64,000 nucleotides of DNA from Phytophthora quininea (taxonomy: Eukaryota > Oomycota > Peronosporomycetes > Peronosporales > Peronosporaceae), in contig JAAVTG010000293.1 of NCBI GenBank assembly GCA_011947345.1, positions 1-64,000 on the forward strand. The letters run 5' to 3'. The number at the start of each line of letters is the position of its first letter. The stretch's first letter is position 1. The notes beneath the pieces were generated by a model that was given only the letters and a program-made list of their open reading frames with translations, did no database searches and had not been told where the DNA came from. This document shows positions 22,043 to 34,149 of this stretch, one piece after another. The position numbers were made by a program, and so were the translations under genes.

Positions 22043-23606
22043 ATGGACTCACTTTCAAACACGCAGTGCGAACAAGAAGTCGACAGAATAATTCTATCGC
22101 AAAAGTTCGCCATGCCGTTTTGGTCTCATTAGAAATCCGAAAGCTCAAGAGGAGATTGTTTCTCTTAGAGCTCAACTCGATGTGAAGGAAGGCGCTGTGG
22201 ATTCTATTGCCAATGAAGCGGTTGTGAAAACCACGATACCATTACCAAAACACAGCCCAAAAGCAACAAGCACCCCTTCGATTCAAGATGGATCCTGCAC
22301 GTCATGACAAACACGATAGTCAACTTGAATTGCTCAGGAAGAAGCTTGTAGCGAAGGATCGCGAGATGGAGAACATGAAGCAGTTTAGCGTAAGCCGTGA
22401 TGAGATGGCTGCCAGGGTTAACAATGGCATGAAGACGGTGAGTTTGAAGGCGAACTCACTCGACCTCGTGGCCGTGATGCACTGCACCTCTTCAATGATG
22501 CCATGGATTGAACCAGCGAAGTTATCAATAACCTCAATCGTTCAGAATGTGAAGAAGGAGTATATCGGCGCGCACGTTCGGGTAGGCTTCGTTTCGTATC
22601 GAGACTTTTGCGACGGAAAAAGAGACCGGAAGTCCGAGATCTGGACGATCACATAGTGAATGTGCGCAAGTTTATCTCTGCTCTCAAAGCATTTGGTGGG
22701 GAGTTGACTAAGCAGAAGATATTGCTGGAGCATTGCAAGCTGCAATGCGTCTGTCGTTTCAAGCGCAAGCCAAACTTTTGGTGCTAGTGACTGATTCGCC
22801 ATCCAGAGAAAAGGTTTAACTGCGGGTTTGACGATATGCTGCACAGATCGAAGGAAACCCGGATATCTGCCAGCAAATGCGGTCGTTGGCCTTTCAACGT
22901 ATCGATTTCACATTTATCGAGGTTCGCCAGAGAAGCACTGCCAAGATGACGTTGATTTTGCAAATTGAGTTCGAAGGTGTTGCCTTTGGTAGCAAGTACT
23001 AACCGTTTTTCAAGGGGTGTCGTTGTTCGAGGCTAACGATGCCGTGCGGTTTGTAAACGTTGTTCGTGATTCCGCAAGCGCCTCTATTTCAGATAGCCAG
23101 GCACGAAGCGCGTTGAAGAGAGTAGTAGGTGTGTCGAGCATTCATCACTACGGCCCAACAGGCTTAGAGGATTTCAACCACTCGACTGGAAGGAAGTTGA
23201 CGATGCCCCCGAACTGAATGCTGTTCGCCACTCGCTCCACTTTCGACCTGATGAAGCGATCGATTGGAACAATTTGGACTTGAAACATTCTTGACAAGCG
23301 ACGGCAGTTCGACTGACCCCGCACTGTTTCGCCGAAGGGGCAATGCACTCGGCCCACGCCATGTACGACTGCAACATGAAGAAATATTTCGTGGCCACGT
23401 TATACGATGGAAAAACCGGCTCTACAGGTGCTGCCGAGAACGACTTCAAAATACAGATCATTGCTAAACAGCTCGCGACTCAGTTCTCCATGTCGGATCA
23501 AGTGGAAGAAGCGGTGGATTATGTGTTGTCGAGCTGGTACGAGATCAAAAACCCCGTCGCTGCAGGCCTGAACGCTGCCATGTCGGTGTTCACCGCCGAA
23601 CCTTAT
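22043..23606 (+). pseudogene. VWA - alpha-kinase protein, decayed tandem copy 1
   Basis: It is homologous along its length to the copy that follows at 23629. An N-terminal Glu-rich coiled part (22043-22280) has a stop at about 22130. The VWA domain (about 22450-22960) has lost the metal-binding Asp: the strand reads M-H-C-T-S-S-M where the intact copy has I-D-C-T-G-S-M. A linker and the first part of the alpha-kinase domain (S-A-H-A-M-Y-D-C, about 23346-23370) follow. The copy ends abruptly inside the kinase domain (F-T-A-E-P-Y-G then stop, 23589-23612) and abuts the next copy. Several frameshifts, a lost catalytic residue and 3' truncation together mark it as a real pseudogene. Confidence 0.8.
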
Positions 23607-23628
23607 GGTTAAAAGGGATGGTAGTTTG

Positions 23629-25750
23629 ATGGATGTGAGTTTAACCGCATCAATGTTTACTTCAAAGTGGGGTCCACCAAAATCGCAGAATTTTTCTCCG
23701 GAAAATCTCGTTGACTCCAAGGTTGCTGCTATCCTCCAGTACGCACAAGAAAGCGCGGTCTTCCTTCTGCGAAAACAACTTGCGACAAAAACTCGAGAGT
23801 TGGAGAATTTGAAGCAGTTCAGTGCCATTCGTCATGAGATGACGGCTAAGGTCAAGAAGCTAGCGGCAAAATTGAAGTATGCACACGCGACCACGCTCGA
23901 CCTCGTGGTTGTAATAGACTGTACGGGATCGATGGAACCGTGGATTGATCAAGCCAAAGCGTCAATGATCTCGATCGTTGAACATGTGAAGAAAGACCAT
24001 GCTGGTGCGGTCGTTCGTGTGGGGTTTGTGGCATACCGCGATTTTTGCGACGGAGAAAAGCGACTGGAAGTTCACGCTCTGACTGAAGACATTGTGTCGG
24101 TGCGCAACTTCATCCAATCCCTCAGAGCATTTGGTGGTGGTGACGAACCAGAGGATATTGCTGGCGCATTGGAAGCAGCTTTAGCGCTTTCATTCCAAGC
24201 CCAAGCCAAGCTCTTGGTGCTAGTGACCGATTCGCCATGTCATGGAGAAAGATTTAACCGCGGGTTTGACGATCAGAAATATGCTGCCCAGATCGAAAAA
24301 AGCCCTGACATTTGCAAGTTAATGAGACACATGGCATCTGGCGGAATTGATTTTACGTTTATTGAAATCCAACGTCACAAAACGGCATGGATGAAAACAA
24401 TTATGAAACATGAGTACAGGAGTGTTACCTCAAGCAAGAACTCAAAGCGGTCGTTCAAAAGTGTGTCATTGTCCAAGTCGAGCGACGTTGTGCGATTTGC
24501 AAGTGTTGTTCGCGAATCAGCAAGCTCTTCTATCTCAAGAAATAAGACGCACGAGGTAAGGAAACGCTCGAAGGAAATGTTGGAGATTTCTACCATTAAC
24601 CACTATGGATCAACCGGTTTTGAAGCTTCCGAATTACCCTCCATCGCAGAACATGAAAGCTCAGAAAAAGCTTCGTCACCGCGATCGGATGTTACAGAAC
24701 TAAAGCCTCTCGATTGGAAAGAAGTGGATGATGCCCCCGAAGTCAGCGCTACTCGCCACTCGCTCCACTTCCGACCCAATGAAGAGATCGATTGGAACAA
24801 AGTAGACTTGAAGTATTCCCAGCAGAAAACAACCATCCGCGTAGTCCCGTACTGCTTTGCCAAGGGAGCGATGCGCTCGGCCCACGCCATGTTCGACTGC
24901 AAATTGAAGAAATATTTCGTGGCGAAATTCTATGCTGGTAAGACCGGCACGCCAACTGCTGCAGAGGATGATGTTAAAATGCAGATTGTGGCCAAGCAGC
25001 TCGCCATCCAGTTTTCGATTTCCGAACAAGTTGATGAAGCGGTGGATTTTGTTTTCTCGAGTTGGTATGGGATTGATTTTCCGACTTTGGCAGGCTTGAG
25101 TGCTTCCATGACAGTGGTCACCGCCGAACCGTATATTGCCGGTGAATACAAGAAGTACAACAATAACAACGGTTGGGTCAACAAGGAAGGGCTAACGCTA
25201 TGTAATACGGCGCAGGCGTTCAGTCACTTTTCGTGGGAGACGACATTTGGACAGCTCATGGTCGTTGACATTCAAGGCGTTGGAAGTATCTTCACTGATC
25301 CGCAAATTCATTCGCTACATGAGCGCGTGTATGGCCACGGGAATTTGTCGAAGGCTGGAATGACTGCATTCTTCGCCACCCACGAGTGCAACAAAGTATG
25401 CAAAGCCCTCGGGCTGCGTTCGCTCAAAGAAACACACAAAAGTGATGCTACTGATGATCTACCAGCCGCGCACAACCCAAATCCTGAAGCCAAGATGATG
25501 AAGTGCAGTTGCCCGTTGTGTGGAGAAGTGATCGAGGTTCTGCGTGGCAAGTTTATCGAAAAGTATCAAAAGGGTGTGAGGTTTACTGTGATGCCTGCAC
25601 AACGAAGGTCGAACCACGTGTGGCTCGCAAGTGCACTTTGTGCAAAAGAAAGTCAAAATCTCGCCGTACTGGTACTTAATGAAGGGCATGGATCCTCCCA
25701 CCACATGCAAATTCTGCAAGGTGAGAGCCGCTGTTGAAGCTGGAAAATAA
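23629..25750 (+). CDS. VWA domain - alpha-kinase protein (VWKA-like)
   Basis: An atypical protein kinase of the alpha-kinase (MHCK/EF2K/VWKA) class. Layout by residue from the ATG at 23629: coiled-coil lead (about 20-85); VWA domain (about 90-275) with an intact D-C-T-G-S metal site and G-F-V-A-Y-R-D; Ser-rich linker (about 280-400); alpha-kinase domain (about 405-600) with R-S-A-H-A-M-F-D, Q-G-V-G-S-I-F-T-D-P-Q-I and a G-x-G-N-L-S-K-A-G-M...F-F-x-T-H-x-C-N zinc/activation signature; and a Cys-rich tail beginning C-S-C-P-L-C-G. In the tail two missing bases (about 25575 and 25655) shift the frame; read through them it gains several more C-x-x-C pairs and ends at the TAA at 25748-25750. A dictyostelid relative acts on myosin/contractile vacuoles; the role here is unknown. 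Confidence 0.85.
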
Positions 25751-25885
25751 GACATGATCCTGCGTACGCAGCGATGGAATTTAAAGTTGAAGAGGATGAT
25801 ATTGCGCTGTGCTTCGCGAGATTTCTGGTTTTGAATACATGTGGTCGAAGGTAATTGAATTCAATGAGTTATGTCAATGCATTGT

Positions 25886-28692
25886 CTACTCCAGACGCGA
25901 CACCAGTTTTCTCTTGCGACGCCATCGCCATCTCATGGACGACACATGAGTCTCGGCACCGATTTCCTCTTCGAAGCAGAGGTTGTCGAGTAGTTCATAC
26001 AGGGCACTACCATACCGATCGTTCATCCACGACACAAAGAGTGTAGGTTGGAAAAAGTGCGCACGCTCTTCTAGCAGGTACGAAGCAAAGCACACGAGGT
26101 AGAAGTAGCGCTCGAGGTAGTTGACTGCACGCAGCATGAAAAAGTCTCTCTTTGCACTTGGAAGATCGCGATCCACCGCCAAGTCACGGCATTGGCTGAT
26201 GCAGTCGCGGAGGTTCTGCATGTGCTCGCATTGGTCGATGGCGTAGTCAACTAGCAGCTTACAGTCATGGCCATTGTCTAACGTCTTCATCAGATTTCGA
26301 ATCACCACAAACTCAGCCGTGATTGCCGTGGATTGGCGTCGTCTGCCGGCAGTTCTAGAGCCAAGAATCTCCTTCAAAAGACTCGACGTATTGGACGACG
26401 CGCAGTCCTCCAACACCACACGCAGCATGTAGACACAAACGAGTGCTGTGGTAGTGCGACCGCGACCCATTTGACAGTTGCAAATCACTGCCGTCTTCTG
26501 TTTGTTACTGTCACTAGACACTACCTTGTCTGATGGTAGCTGGAGCCCCAGCTCCTTCATGAAGGCTGGCACCAACAGCCTTACCATATCGTCGAGGTCT
26601 TTCTCCTCTGGCGCAGTCTCGTCCGAGACAGGGATCCGCGCGTACCGCAGATCGAAGCCGGTGTGGTCTGTTGCGTCTTCATACACTTCCGTAAGTGTTT
26701 TGATGTCCACTTGCGGATTAATGTGCTCCATTGTCTCGTCGTTCACCATTTCGCTAGGCTCGTACCAATACATGAACAAACCTTTATCTTTTCGGACCTT
26801 AATCTGCAACTCGCTTTTCACTTGACGCTCAATCGCTGTGATTTCGTCCACTTCAATCCCTGGGTATTCAACATTTACCATAAGATCATCCTGGTGACGT
26901 ACGCAGAATGGACGTCCACTAACGTAGATGACTGCCTCTTCGCGCAAGTTAATCCAAATCGCACGGTCAAATTCTCCACGCAAGTGCTCAATAACATCTA
27001 CAATACCTTGCTCCAAGCATTGAGCAGTACCAAAATGGGTTCATCGCCAATGCGGCGGTAGTTCGGGACATTCGATGTCAATTCAAATGGAATCCGTGCG
27101 ATGCCAAAGAAGTGGTCCATCTTGAGCACGCAGTTCGCCAGTACCTTGTCAGACTTGTAGCGTACTCCACCCAAATCGTCTAACAACCGGAAGAGATTCG
27201 GATGCTGCTGGAGCCACTTTGAAAACGATGGGGATGGCTCTTCTCCTTCACTACGCTCCAACTGAAGCTTGCCCATCTCGATCATGTATTCGCCAAAGAC
27301 GACAAGGTAAAAGTATCTTTCTAGGAAGCTCATGGCATGGTGCAAGTAATAGGACCGCTTAGCAGGCTTGGCCTCTGCGTTGGACAGGTCGTGATACTCA
27401 TGAATGACTGCTCGAATGTTGCAGATAGCCGCGCACTCATCGATAGCCATATCGACCCATCGCTTCGCTTCCTTACCGTGTTTCAAACGCGTTTGAACTT
27501 CGCGGATCACCGCGAAATTGCCCGATTTACTCTGACTCTCACCTTCTTCGTCACTTTCTGGTGAAATTAACGTCGAGATATCCAACGTATGCCGCTGACA
27601 AATGAGCCTTCCAATCACCATCGCTGTTGTCGTTCGGCGCTTCCCCATCTGGCAGTTAAACACGAACGCAGTCCCTTCTCCTCCACTTTCATCGATCAGA
27701 TTCATTAGCATCTCAACATCTGAATGCTCCGGGGCGTTCTCGCGCTCAATCGGAATCCGGCGGTACGCCACACTTTGAATACTATCCTTGTACTTAGCTA
27801 CTTCTGCGCTTTCATATAATTCCGGTAGTGTCATAACTTTCTCCGGCTCTGTAGTCGCTTCAACTAGCTCGTTCTCCCTCAAAGCGACCTCGTGCCAATA
27901 CTCGAATCGATTTCCCGCCAGTTTGAGCTCTTCCTGCAGACTCGACTTCAATGACGACTCCAAAACCTGAATTTTATGGCCTGTAATACCTGGCACCAAG
28001 TCGTTCTCATTCAACTTGGCGCTTCTTCGCGCTGTAAACGGCAACCCGTCCACATAAATCACAGCTTCTTCTCTTAGATTCACCCACACTACCTTGTTGA
28101 ATCCATCCTCCACCACTCTGTCCAAAATCATCTGAATGCCTTCCAAAGAAGGCTGCGCCGTTCCATACAACGGCGTGTTGTCCAGCCGTCTAAAATTCGG
28201 CGCTTTCTCGCCATCCCCAGTGTCTAAAACGTGACAATTGGGGAATCTGTCCGTCTTGAGCACATATTTCTTGAGTACTTTGGTACCTTGTTCCAGAGCA
28301 CTTTGCTGTCTCTGAAGAGTTTGTCGCTGGCTTTTACCCCTTACTAGGGCCTGGATCCGAGTGGCTGCTTCGCTCTGTTTAGCCGGTGGACTTCTTTTGA
28401 CCAGTGCTTGGAGTCTGGTGGCTGCATCATTTAGATACGTCTGTGGTCTACTTGGACTGGTCCTTACAGTGGAGATTCTGGCTGGTGGGGACCGTACCAG
28501 GGCTTGGAATCTGGACGCTAGAAACCCTAAAGGTTTAGGATTATTAGCCTCTGCAGACTGGCCCAGAGTCTGCAGAAACAGCGTCCGCACAGGTGCCAAC
28601 AGCGAGCGCAGCTCTTGCTCTGGGTCTTCGGCGGCCTTAAGACTTGAGGCATGGGCGTACACGGCGTCCAGCAACGCGTCCAGCTCGTCCAT
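25886..28692 (-). CDS. Paladin-like protein with two PTP-type phosphatase domains and IQ motifs
   Basis: Starts at the ATG at 28692. An N-terminal region (about residues 60-140) has three IQ-like calmodulin-binding repeats (R-x-Q-A-L-V-R/K). Domain 1 (about 140-530) and domain 2 (about 540-925) are homologous: each has N-L-R-E-E-A-V-I-Y-V and a C-x5-R P-loop, C-Q-M-G-K-R-R at about 27655-27635 and C-Q-M-G-R-G-R at about 26482-26462. This two-domain layout is that of paladin (PALD1), implicated in phosphoinositide dephosphorylation. The frame breaks once, near 27022, by one T missing from a run of four. It converges on the alpha-kinase gene with about 135 bp between stops. Confidence 0.85.
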
Positions 28693-28849
28693 TTCTTAGC
28701 GGATTCCAAAAGTGGCGTCAGAAATTTTGTGAGATTGCTGTTCTGATTTTTGACCGTCATCGGAGCCAAACTTTTCATGAAAAAGTTTCTGAAAATAATA
28801 CCAAAATGAAATGGTATTCATTTATTATTTCGCCTTGACAGCATTCACC

Positions 28850-29216
28850 TTGCAGTTTTTGCATGCGGTAGGAATGTTAATCCCCTTCATTTGATACCAG
28901 TGTGAAGGGAGTGGCGAACAGCATTCACATTGGGAGCGATATCCACTTCACTCCAATTCAGTGGCTTGATTTCAGGAGCTGCAATCACATTCGCTGTTTC
29001 CTCTGTAGCACCATACTCCACGATAGATGGAAAGTTAAAAGCCGGAATACTTGACACGCCTGACGCTTCCTGGCCGATTCTTAAAGCATTTCGGGTTTTG
29101 CTATCCGAGATAGAAGAACTGGCAGAATCGTGTACAATACCTGCGAACCGCACGGCATTCTCGGATCCAGTTAAGGACACTTTGCTAAACGACCGACGGA
29201 AACCACCTCTCCTCAC
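28850..29216 (-). pseudogene. Fragment of a VWA - alpha-kinase gene (linker region)
   Basis: Reading right to left it aligns with the Ser-rich linker between VWA and kinase domains of the copy at 23629: R-F-A-G-I-V-H-D-S-A-S-S-S-I-S, a V-S-S-I block, then L-N-W-S-E-V-D-x-A-P and R-H-S-L-H. No VWA or kinase domain remains. It is a third, inverted and heavily truncated copy of the family in this window. Confidence 0.7.
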
Positions 29217-29291
29217 AGGTAAAATATAATACCATCCGTAGTCTGAGCAAATTCCATTCCGAATCTTATAAAAGGTAACACTGAATGCACT

Positions 29292-30020
29292 CTACTTGCC
29301 TACTGGCCATGCCTTGACCAAGTTCTCCTGGAAAGTGGCGTCCTTGAACGGCACCGTAGCGTCATCACCGAAGTCGGCGTCCTCGAGACTCATTCGCGCG
29401 GCATCGGTCATTTGCTCCCACATGATGAGGTCCTGGAATTGGCCGTCCTTGGACGTTGAGCTCAACTCGAGCGTTTGCGTCTTGAACGACGAGTCGGTCC
29501 AGTAGTACACGTTGGGAGAGTCGCCAGTCTTCCACGTATCGAGCTCGGTCGTGACGATTTTGTAATTGTCGCGCTGCCAGACCGAAATGCCGGTCATCAT
29601 CGGTGGGGTGTCGTCCACGTTGTTGAGCCACACCACAATGTGCTGCCAGTCGTGACGGTGGCCGTCTTGGTACATTGCCTGGTTCTTGGGGAAGTACCAA
29701 GCGTACATGATGCCCCACATGTTGTTGTAGAGCGAAGCTCGACCGTAGACCTGCGAGCCGTAACCGGAGCCCTTGCAATTTCCGTCGGGATCACCGGATG
29801 CCTTCAAACCGCCGCTAATTTCACCGGCGGCGTTCACAGCCGGGTATGAGTGGCATCCGCTGTAGATCCACAGCGAAGGCTTGAATTGAATCGCAGCCTT
29901 CTCGGCCGCAGTAACAGGAACTGGTTGAGGGAACGGCTGGACTTGGTCATGGCCAATAGCGGAGACTTCGGCAGTAAAGAGCCCCACAACGGCAGCGACG
30001 AGGAAGTTACGCAGGTTCAT
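29292..30020 (-). CDS. NLP (necrosis- and ethylene-inducing-like) secreted protein, NPP1 domain
   Basis: A single-exon, intact 242-residue frame. Residues 1-20 form a signal peptide (hydrophobic core ending at V-S-A). Two conserved cysteines (57 and 82) fit a type 1 NLP. The signature G-I-M-Y-A-W-Y-F-P-K (about 103-112) precedes the heptapeptide at 120-126, which here is G-H-R-H-D-W-Q: the last residue, Glu in canonical cytolytic NLPs and part of the metal-binding site, is Gln. Some oomycete NLPs with altered heptapeptides are known not to be cytolytic, so this member may have lost or changed that activity; that is inference. The protein is exported to the plant apoplast in related species. 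LINE debris lies just upstream on the other strand. Confidence 0.93.
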   Translation of the reverse strand: MNLRNFLVAAVVGLFTAEVSAIGHDQVQPFPQPVPVTAAEKAAIQFKPSLWIYSGCHSYPAVNAAGEISGGLKASGDPDGNCKGSGYGSQVYGRASLYNNMWGIMYAWYFPKNQAMYQDGHRHDWQHIVVWLNNVDDTPPMMTGISVWQRDNYKIVTTELDTWKTGDSPNVYYWTDSSFKTQTLELSSTSKDGQFQDLIMWEQMTDAARMSLEDADFGDDATVPFKDATFQENLVKAWPVGK

Positions 30021-30184
30021 CGCTTGTGATCAACTTGGACAATCGAGAAATGGTCGAGCCACGGGGTTGAGTGGGGTCCAACCTGCCTTGAGCCCCACGT
30101 GACGCCCACGGAGGGCCACGTCTCTCTTTCGGCGTCCCCATCCTTCCCATCGCACCACCAATCCCAGGTGCTGACGATGGCAAT

Positions 30185-31079
30185 GTTGATGAAAGCTTCA
30201 GGACAGTGCACCAACAGGCTTGGGCGCTACACACTGTTCCGTATTTCGTCGCTTTCCAAATGATTGTGGTGTTCGAACGGCTGGAATCGAGACAAGTTGC
30301 ACCTCAAATCCGATCTGAAAAGAATCGTTGATGGTCACAAGGCCGTCAACATGAGCTCTCCCAAACAACGCCGCATCGAATTGAAGAGCAATGATCGTCA
30401 CCTGTGACTGTTAGCCTCTCAATTGTTGCTCCGGCGTGTTGTCCTGCCGGTCTACTCAGATCTGCATTTTCAACTCAGCTGGAAATTGCTCCCGACACGG
30501 TCACGTTTTCATTTCCTACGCACTCTCAGCTCGTCAGACCTGACCTGTGCATATCCCGGCTGTAGTGACATTGAAACGGATCGACACCTTTTCTTTGACT
30601 GCGCACGAGCATCTTCATTGTGGAGGATGATCGCACAGGACTGGGAGGGGATCCTAGACGGACCGGTGACCTGGACTATGGTCACCACTCTCCAAGAACC
30701 GGTTTGGGCAATCTGCCAAAAGGACCTGGTTGAACATTTTTCGACACTCTGGATGGTCATGCGCACCATTGTTCTCTATGTGCTCTGGAAAGCACGCAAC
30801 AAACACCAATTCGAGGACCACCAGCCCCCAGAAGCTTCCAAGACCAGCTTTCGCGTCTATGCTGTATTTGGTGCCCATTTCCGAGCACTATTACGATCTT
30901 CCTCTCCGTCAACGCAATCCGAACTGCAAGGCTGTCTGCAGGTGTTTTCACCTGCGACTCGTCTTCGCCGCTTCATGGTAACACATCCTCGGATTTTTAC
31001 CGTCCGCCACGACGCGTGGTTTCTCAATGACTCGGGGCTTCTCACAGCTCCACCGATCTACTCGACGACAAACGTATGA
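30185..31079 (+). pseudogene. LINE (L1-type) 3' end with zf-RVT region
   Basis: The last 218 codons are open (30423-31079). They show the zinc-binding region found after the RT domain of plant/oomycete L1-like elements: C-A-Y-P-G-C, then D-R-H-L-F-F-D-C-A-R-A-S-S-L-W (about 30552-30620), and downstream W-K-A-R-N-K-H. Weaker LINE-like coding extends back to about 30185 in other frames. RT, endonuclease and 5' end are absent (5'-truncated insertion). Confidence 0.75.
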
Positions 31080-31332
31080 TCATGTATTCTAGGTGAATGT
31101 ACATTTCGCATTTCGAGAAGTCTAATTAACACGGATCACAACTTCCTCCCCCTCTCAATTGTGATTGCCACAGCGATGAAATCGATGCTCAATCTAATGC
31201 ACTATCCGAGGGATGAACAAAGGCGTCATCGTCAAGAAACGCAGAAAAGATAACGCGACAGCTCACGATCAACAACACGGTCGTCGATATTATGCTTCCC
31301 TCCGCAAAATGGGAGATACCGCGGCTTCGCAA

Positions 31333-34084
31333 CTAATTCCCCTCTTGCTCATTGACACTCGTCGTTTGCTCTTGCTGGGTGTTAGGAAGCAAGAGGCTCT
31401 CAGGAAGACTATTCAGCGAGATGTTGTTCTGGAGACGCAGCCATTTCCGCAACTTCCAGTAGACCGCGTGATCCGGAAGCTGCAAGGCCAACTCCAGTGC
31501 TAGACGCCAGTCTTCCGTCGGAACAAGCCGGTTGTTCTGAACCATCCCCACACAAAGAGCGCAAGCCTCCGGAACATCCTTGCGGATCGCGGCGTAGTAC
31601 GCGATCAGTTCGTGGTAGCAACTCCCACTTCGGTTTGCCATTCGCTTGGCATTTTCGACCAGATATTCCTTTGCCTGGTTCATCGAACCCATTCGGAGGT
31701 GGGTCATCACTACAATTACATGTCCAGACGGAGACAAGTCCTCTCCTTTGGTTCTCAAGTCGTCAGCTAATGCTAACACCTCCGAGTATTGCTGGGAATC
31801 CAGCAGAGCTTGCAGAGCCGCTCTAGAGGAAAAATGCTGGTTGGCTTTCTGCTCGTTGCAAACCTGTACAAGACGCTTTTGAAGGTCGCCGTTCTCTGAG
31901 GCTGCATGCGCTAAAAGACGAAGCGAAGCGCTTGAGCTTGCAGCTCGATGCGCTGGTTCACCGGCATGAGGTCGTAGACTTGAACAGCCTTCTCCCACAT
32001 CTTTTCTCCGCCAAAAGCGTGTAGTAACACTGCATAATTGCTGGTTGATGGCGCTTGGCCCTCTTCTTGCATGGTGGATAGCATCTCAAGCGCTGAGTCC
32101 CATTTTTGCTGGCGTGTATAGCTTCGAATGATGTTGCCATAGTCCTGTTTGCTAAGATTCATCCCGAGGCGACGCATATGCGCAAAGATCTCGTCCACCA
32201 GTTCATGCCTGTTCCGTCTCAGCGCAATGCTTAGTGCTCTGCTGCACGTCCAAGTGTTCGTTAATGAACCGTCGTGGATCATGTCCTCCACCGCTTCCAG
32301 CGCAGCATTCTGGCGACTAAAGAACAGTGTACGGAAAGCTGCTAAGCGCGCAGAAGGCTTCAATGACACGCCGTGGTCTTGGAAGAACCGCAGCATCCTA
32401 GCGCAGTCATCAATGCGCTTGTGTTCAACCACCGTTAGGAGAAGTCTCGACGCAATAGGTCCCGACAGGCCCTTACCGTCAGCTTTCTGGAAAGCCTCGA
32501 ACTTGTCCAAAGCCGCCTGAATATCGGACGTCACTGTAGGAGTCTCGCTTTCTGATCGCTTTGAAGTCGCAGCAGGAGTCTCACTCTCTGGTTGCTTAGT
32601 TTCCCCGATGTGGACAGCAAATTTCGTTCGCTGGAAGAGCCTTGTCGAGGCAGAATAAGCCGATTCGGAAGCTTACCTTCCAAATATTTTATGGCCAAGA
32701 TTGCCTTCCGGATATCCCAGTACATCGCAGTGTCGGGCAGCTGCATCGCCAGCTCTAGAGAGCTACACCAGTCTGTATACTCCATGTCACTGTTCTGCAA
32801 CATCTCGTTGCATACCCGGCGAGCTTCTGCGGCGTTTTCGTTAGTTTTCGCGTAATACTCAATGACCTCGCGATAACAGGGCGCGCTTTGGCTCTTCATG
32901 TATTTTCCATTGGTAGCCAGCAATTGCCTCGCCTTCTCGACAGCACCGTTGCGAATATGGGCCTGGATCACTCTCTTCCTCGCAGAACGCTCAAGACGGA
33001 TCCCTTGGCGTTGCAAATCGCGGGCGAGGGCAAACAGAACATCAAACTGACCGGTTTCGAATAACACCTGCACAGCAGCACTGCCCACGAAGGAGTTTTG
33101 CTTTCCTTTGTACTGGCTGACGATGTCTGCACCGCGCAGCTTCAACTCTTCGCTGTCGGAATAAGCATGCGCCTTAATGGCCGATGCCAAGGCGTTGTGC
33201 TGCAGTTGAGAGCGCAACTTCTCGGGTATTTCATCGTAAATTTTAATCACATCACTCCACCGTTTCCCTTGGCACACGCGATCAGAACAGAGCTGTAGAA
33301 ACCTACCGGTAGATTATCGTCAGGGTTTACCATGGACATCACGTCCAACGCCAAACCAGGTTGAATCGTCTGCTCTGCGAGGTTGGCAATAGCCATAAGC
33401 GCAAATTCGGGCATTTTCAATTCGCGGCTGCGAACATCTTTCAGTAACTCGTTGACGCTATCTCCACTGACATCCACGTCGCTGCCCTTGCCATCCTTCC
33501 TCATCAATTGGCGGAAAATATCAGCCACCGTCTCCTTCTTGTCAGCCTTGGATGCAGCGTTCAACGCCACACCATAGATCCACGGCTGCACGACGCTGCC
33601 ATCGTTCTGCATCTCTCCAAAATCTTTAGCACGTCGTCGTACTTCTTCGCCTCCAAAAAGCGTGCAGCGCGATCGCACGAGGCCCAAACTCTAGTGTGAC
33701 AGCTTGTTGCTGGCAGTACTGAAGCAATTCACCAGCCTCATCAGTCCGCGACTGTTTTGACAATGTTTCCAGCAACCTCGACGCCTTCTCTTCAGTGAGA
33801 CCAACGCCATCGGTTTTCTGTACCGCAGCAAACTCTTTCATAGCAGCTTGCAACTTCTTGTGCTTCGACTTGCCTTGTTTAGGACGATCTTCATTGTGTG
33901 GATGCTCTTTAACTGTATATTGGGCGTAGGTACGCCACCCCAGCGGTGATGAGGAGGCAAAAGCGACCGGTAGGGCCGGCAACGAAGCGGGGAACCGTCG
34001 GGCGTAGATGGTGACGGGCGGTGACCCGCCGATCGGCCACAATAGCGACGGCAGTCGGCTTAGGGACCGTCGAACCGCCAGCAT
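31333..34084 (-). CDS. Mitochondrial pentatricopeptide-repeat (PPR) protein, internally duplicated
   Basis: The ATG at 34084 begins an Arg/Ser/Leu/Pro-rich, acid-free leader typical of a mitochondrial presequence. The rest, about 890 residues, is helical-repeat protein with PPR-like units (S-N-Y-A-V-L-L-H-A-F, N-I-I-R-S-Y-T-R, V-L-I-A-C-A-K-G). The two halves are homologous: each begins with a G-x-G-L-[TS]-x-x-x-A-S-R-L-L segment and each ends with Y-W-x-[IL]-R-K followed by L-P-x-x-L-[IL]-L-P. The probable role is RNA binding in the mitochondrion. The frame is broken by single missing bases near 33655 (T run), 33620 (GG), 33270, 32605 (G run) and 31925; each correction restores helix-like sequence, so I treat it as one gene. 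Confidence 0.75.
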
Positions 34085-34149
34085 CCTGGATTGTGAGCCT
34101 CAGGATACGAGAGGCGGTATACCGTTTAAACGTAAAAATATGCTACTTA

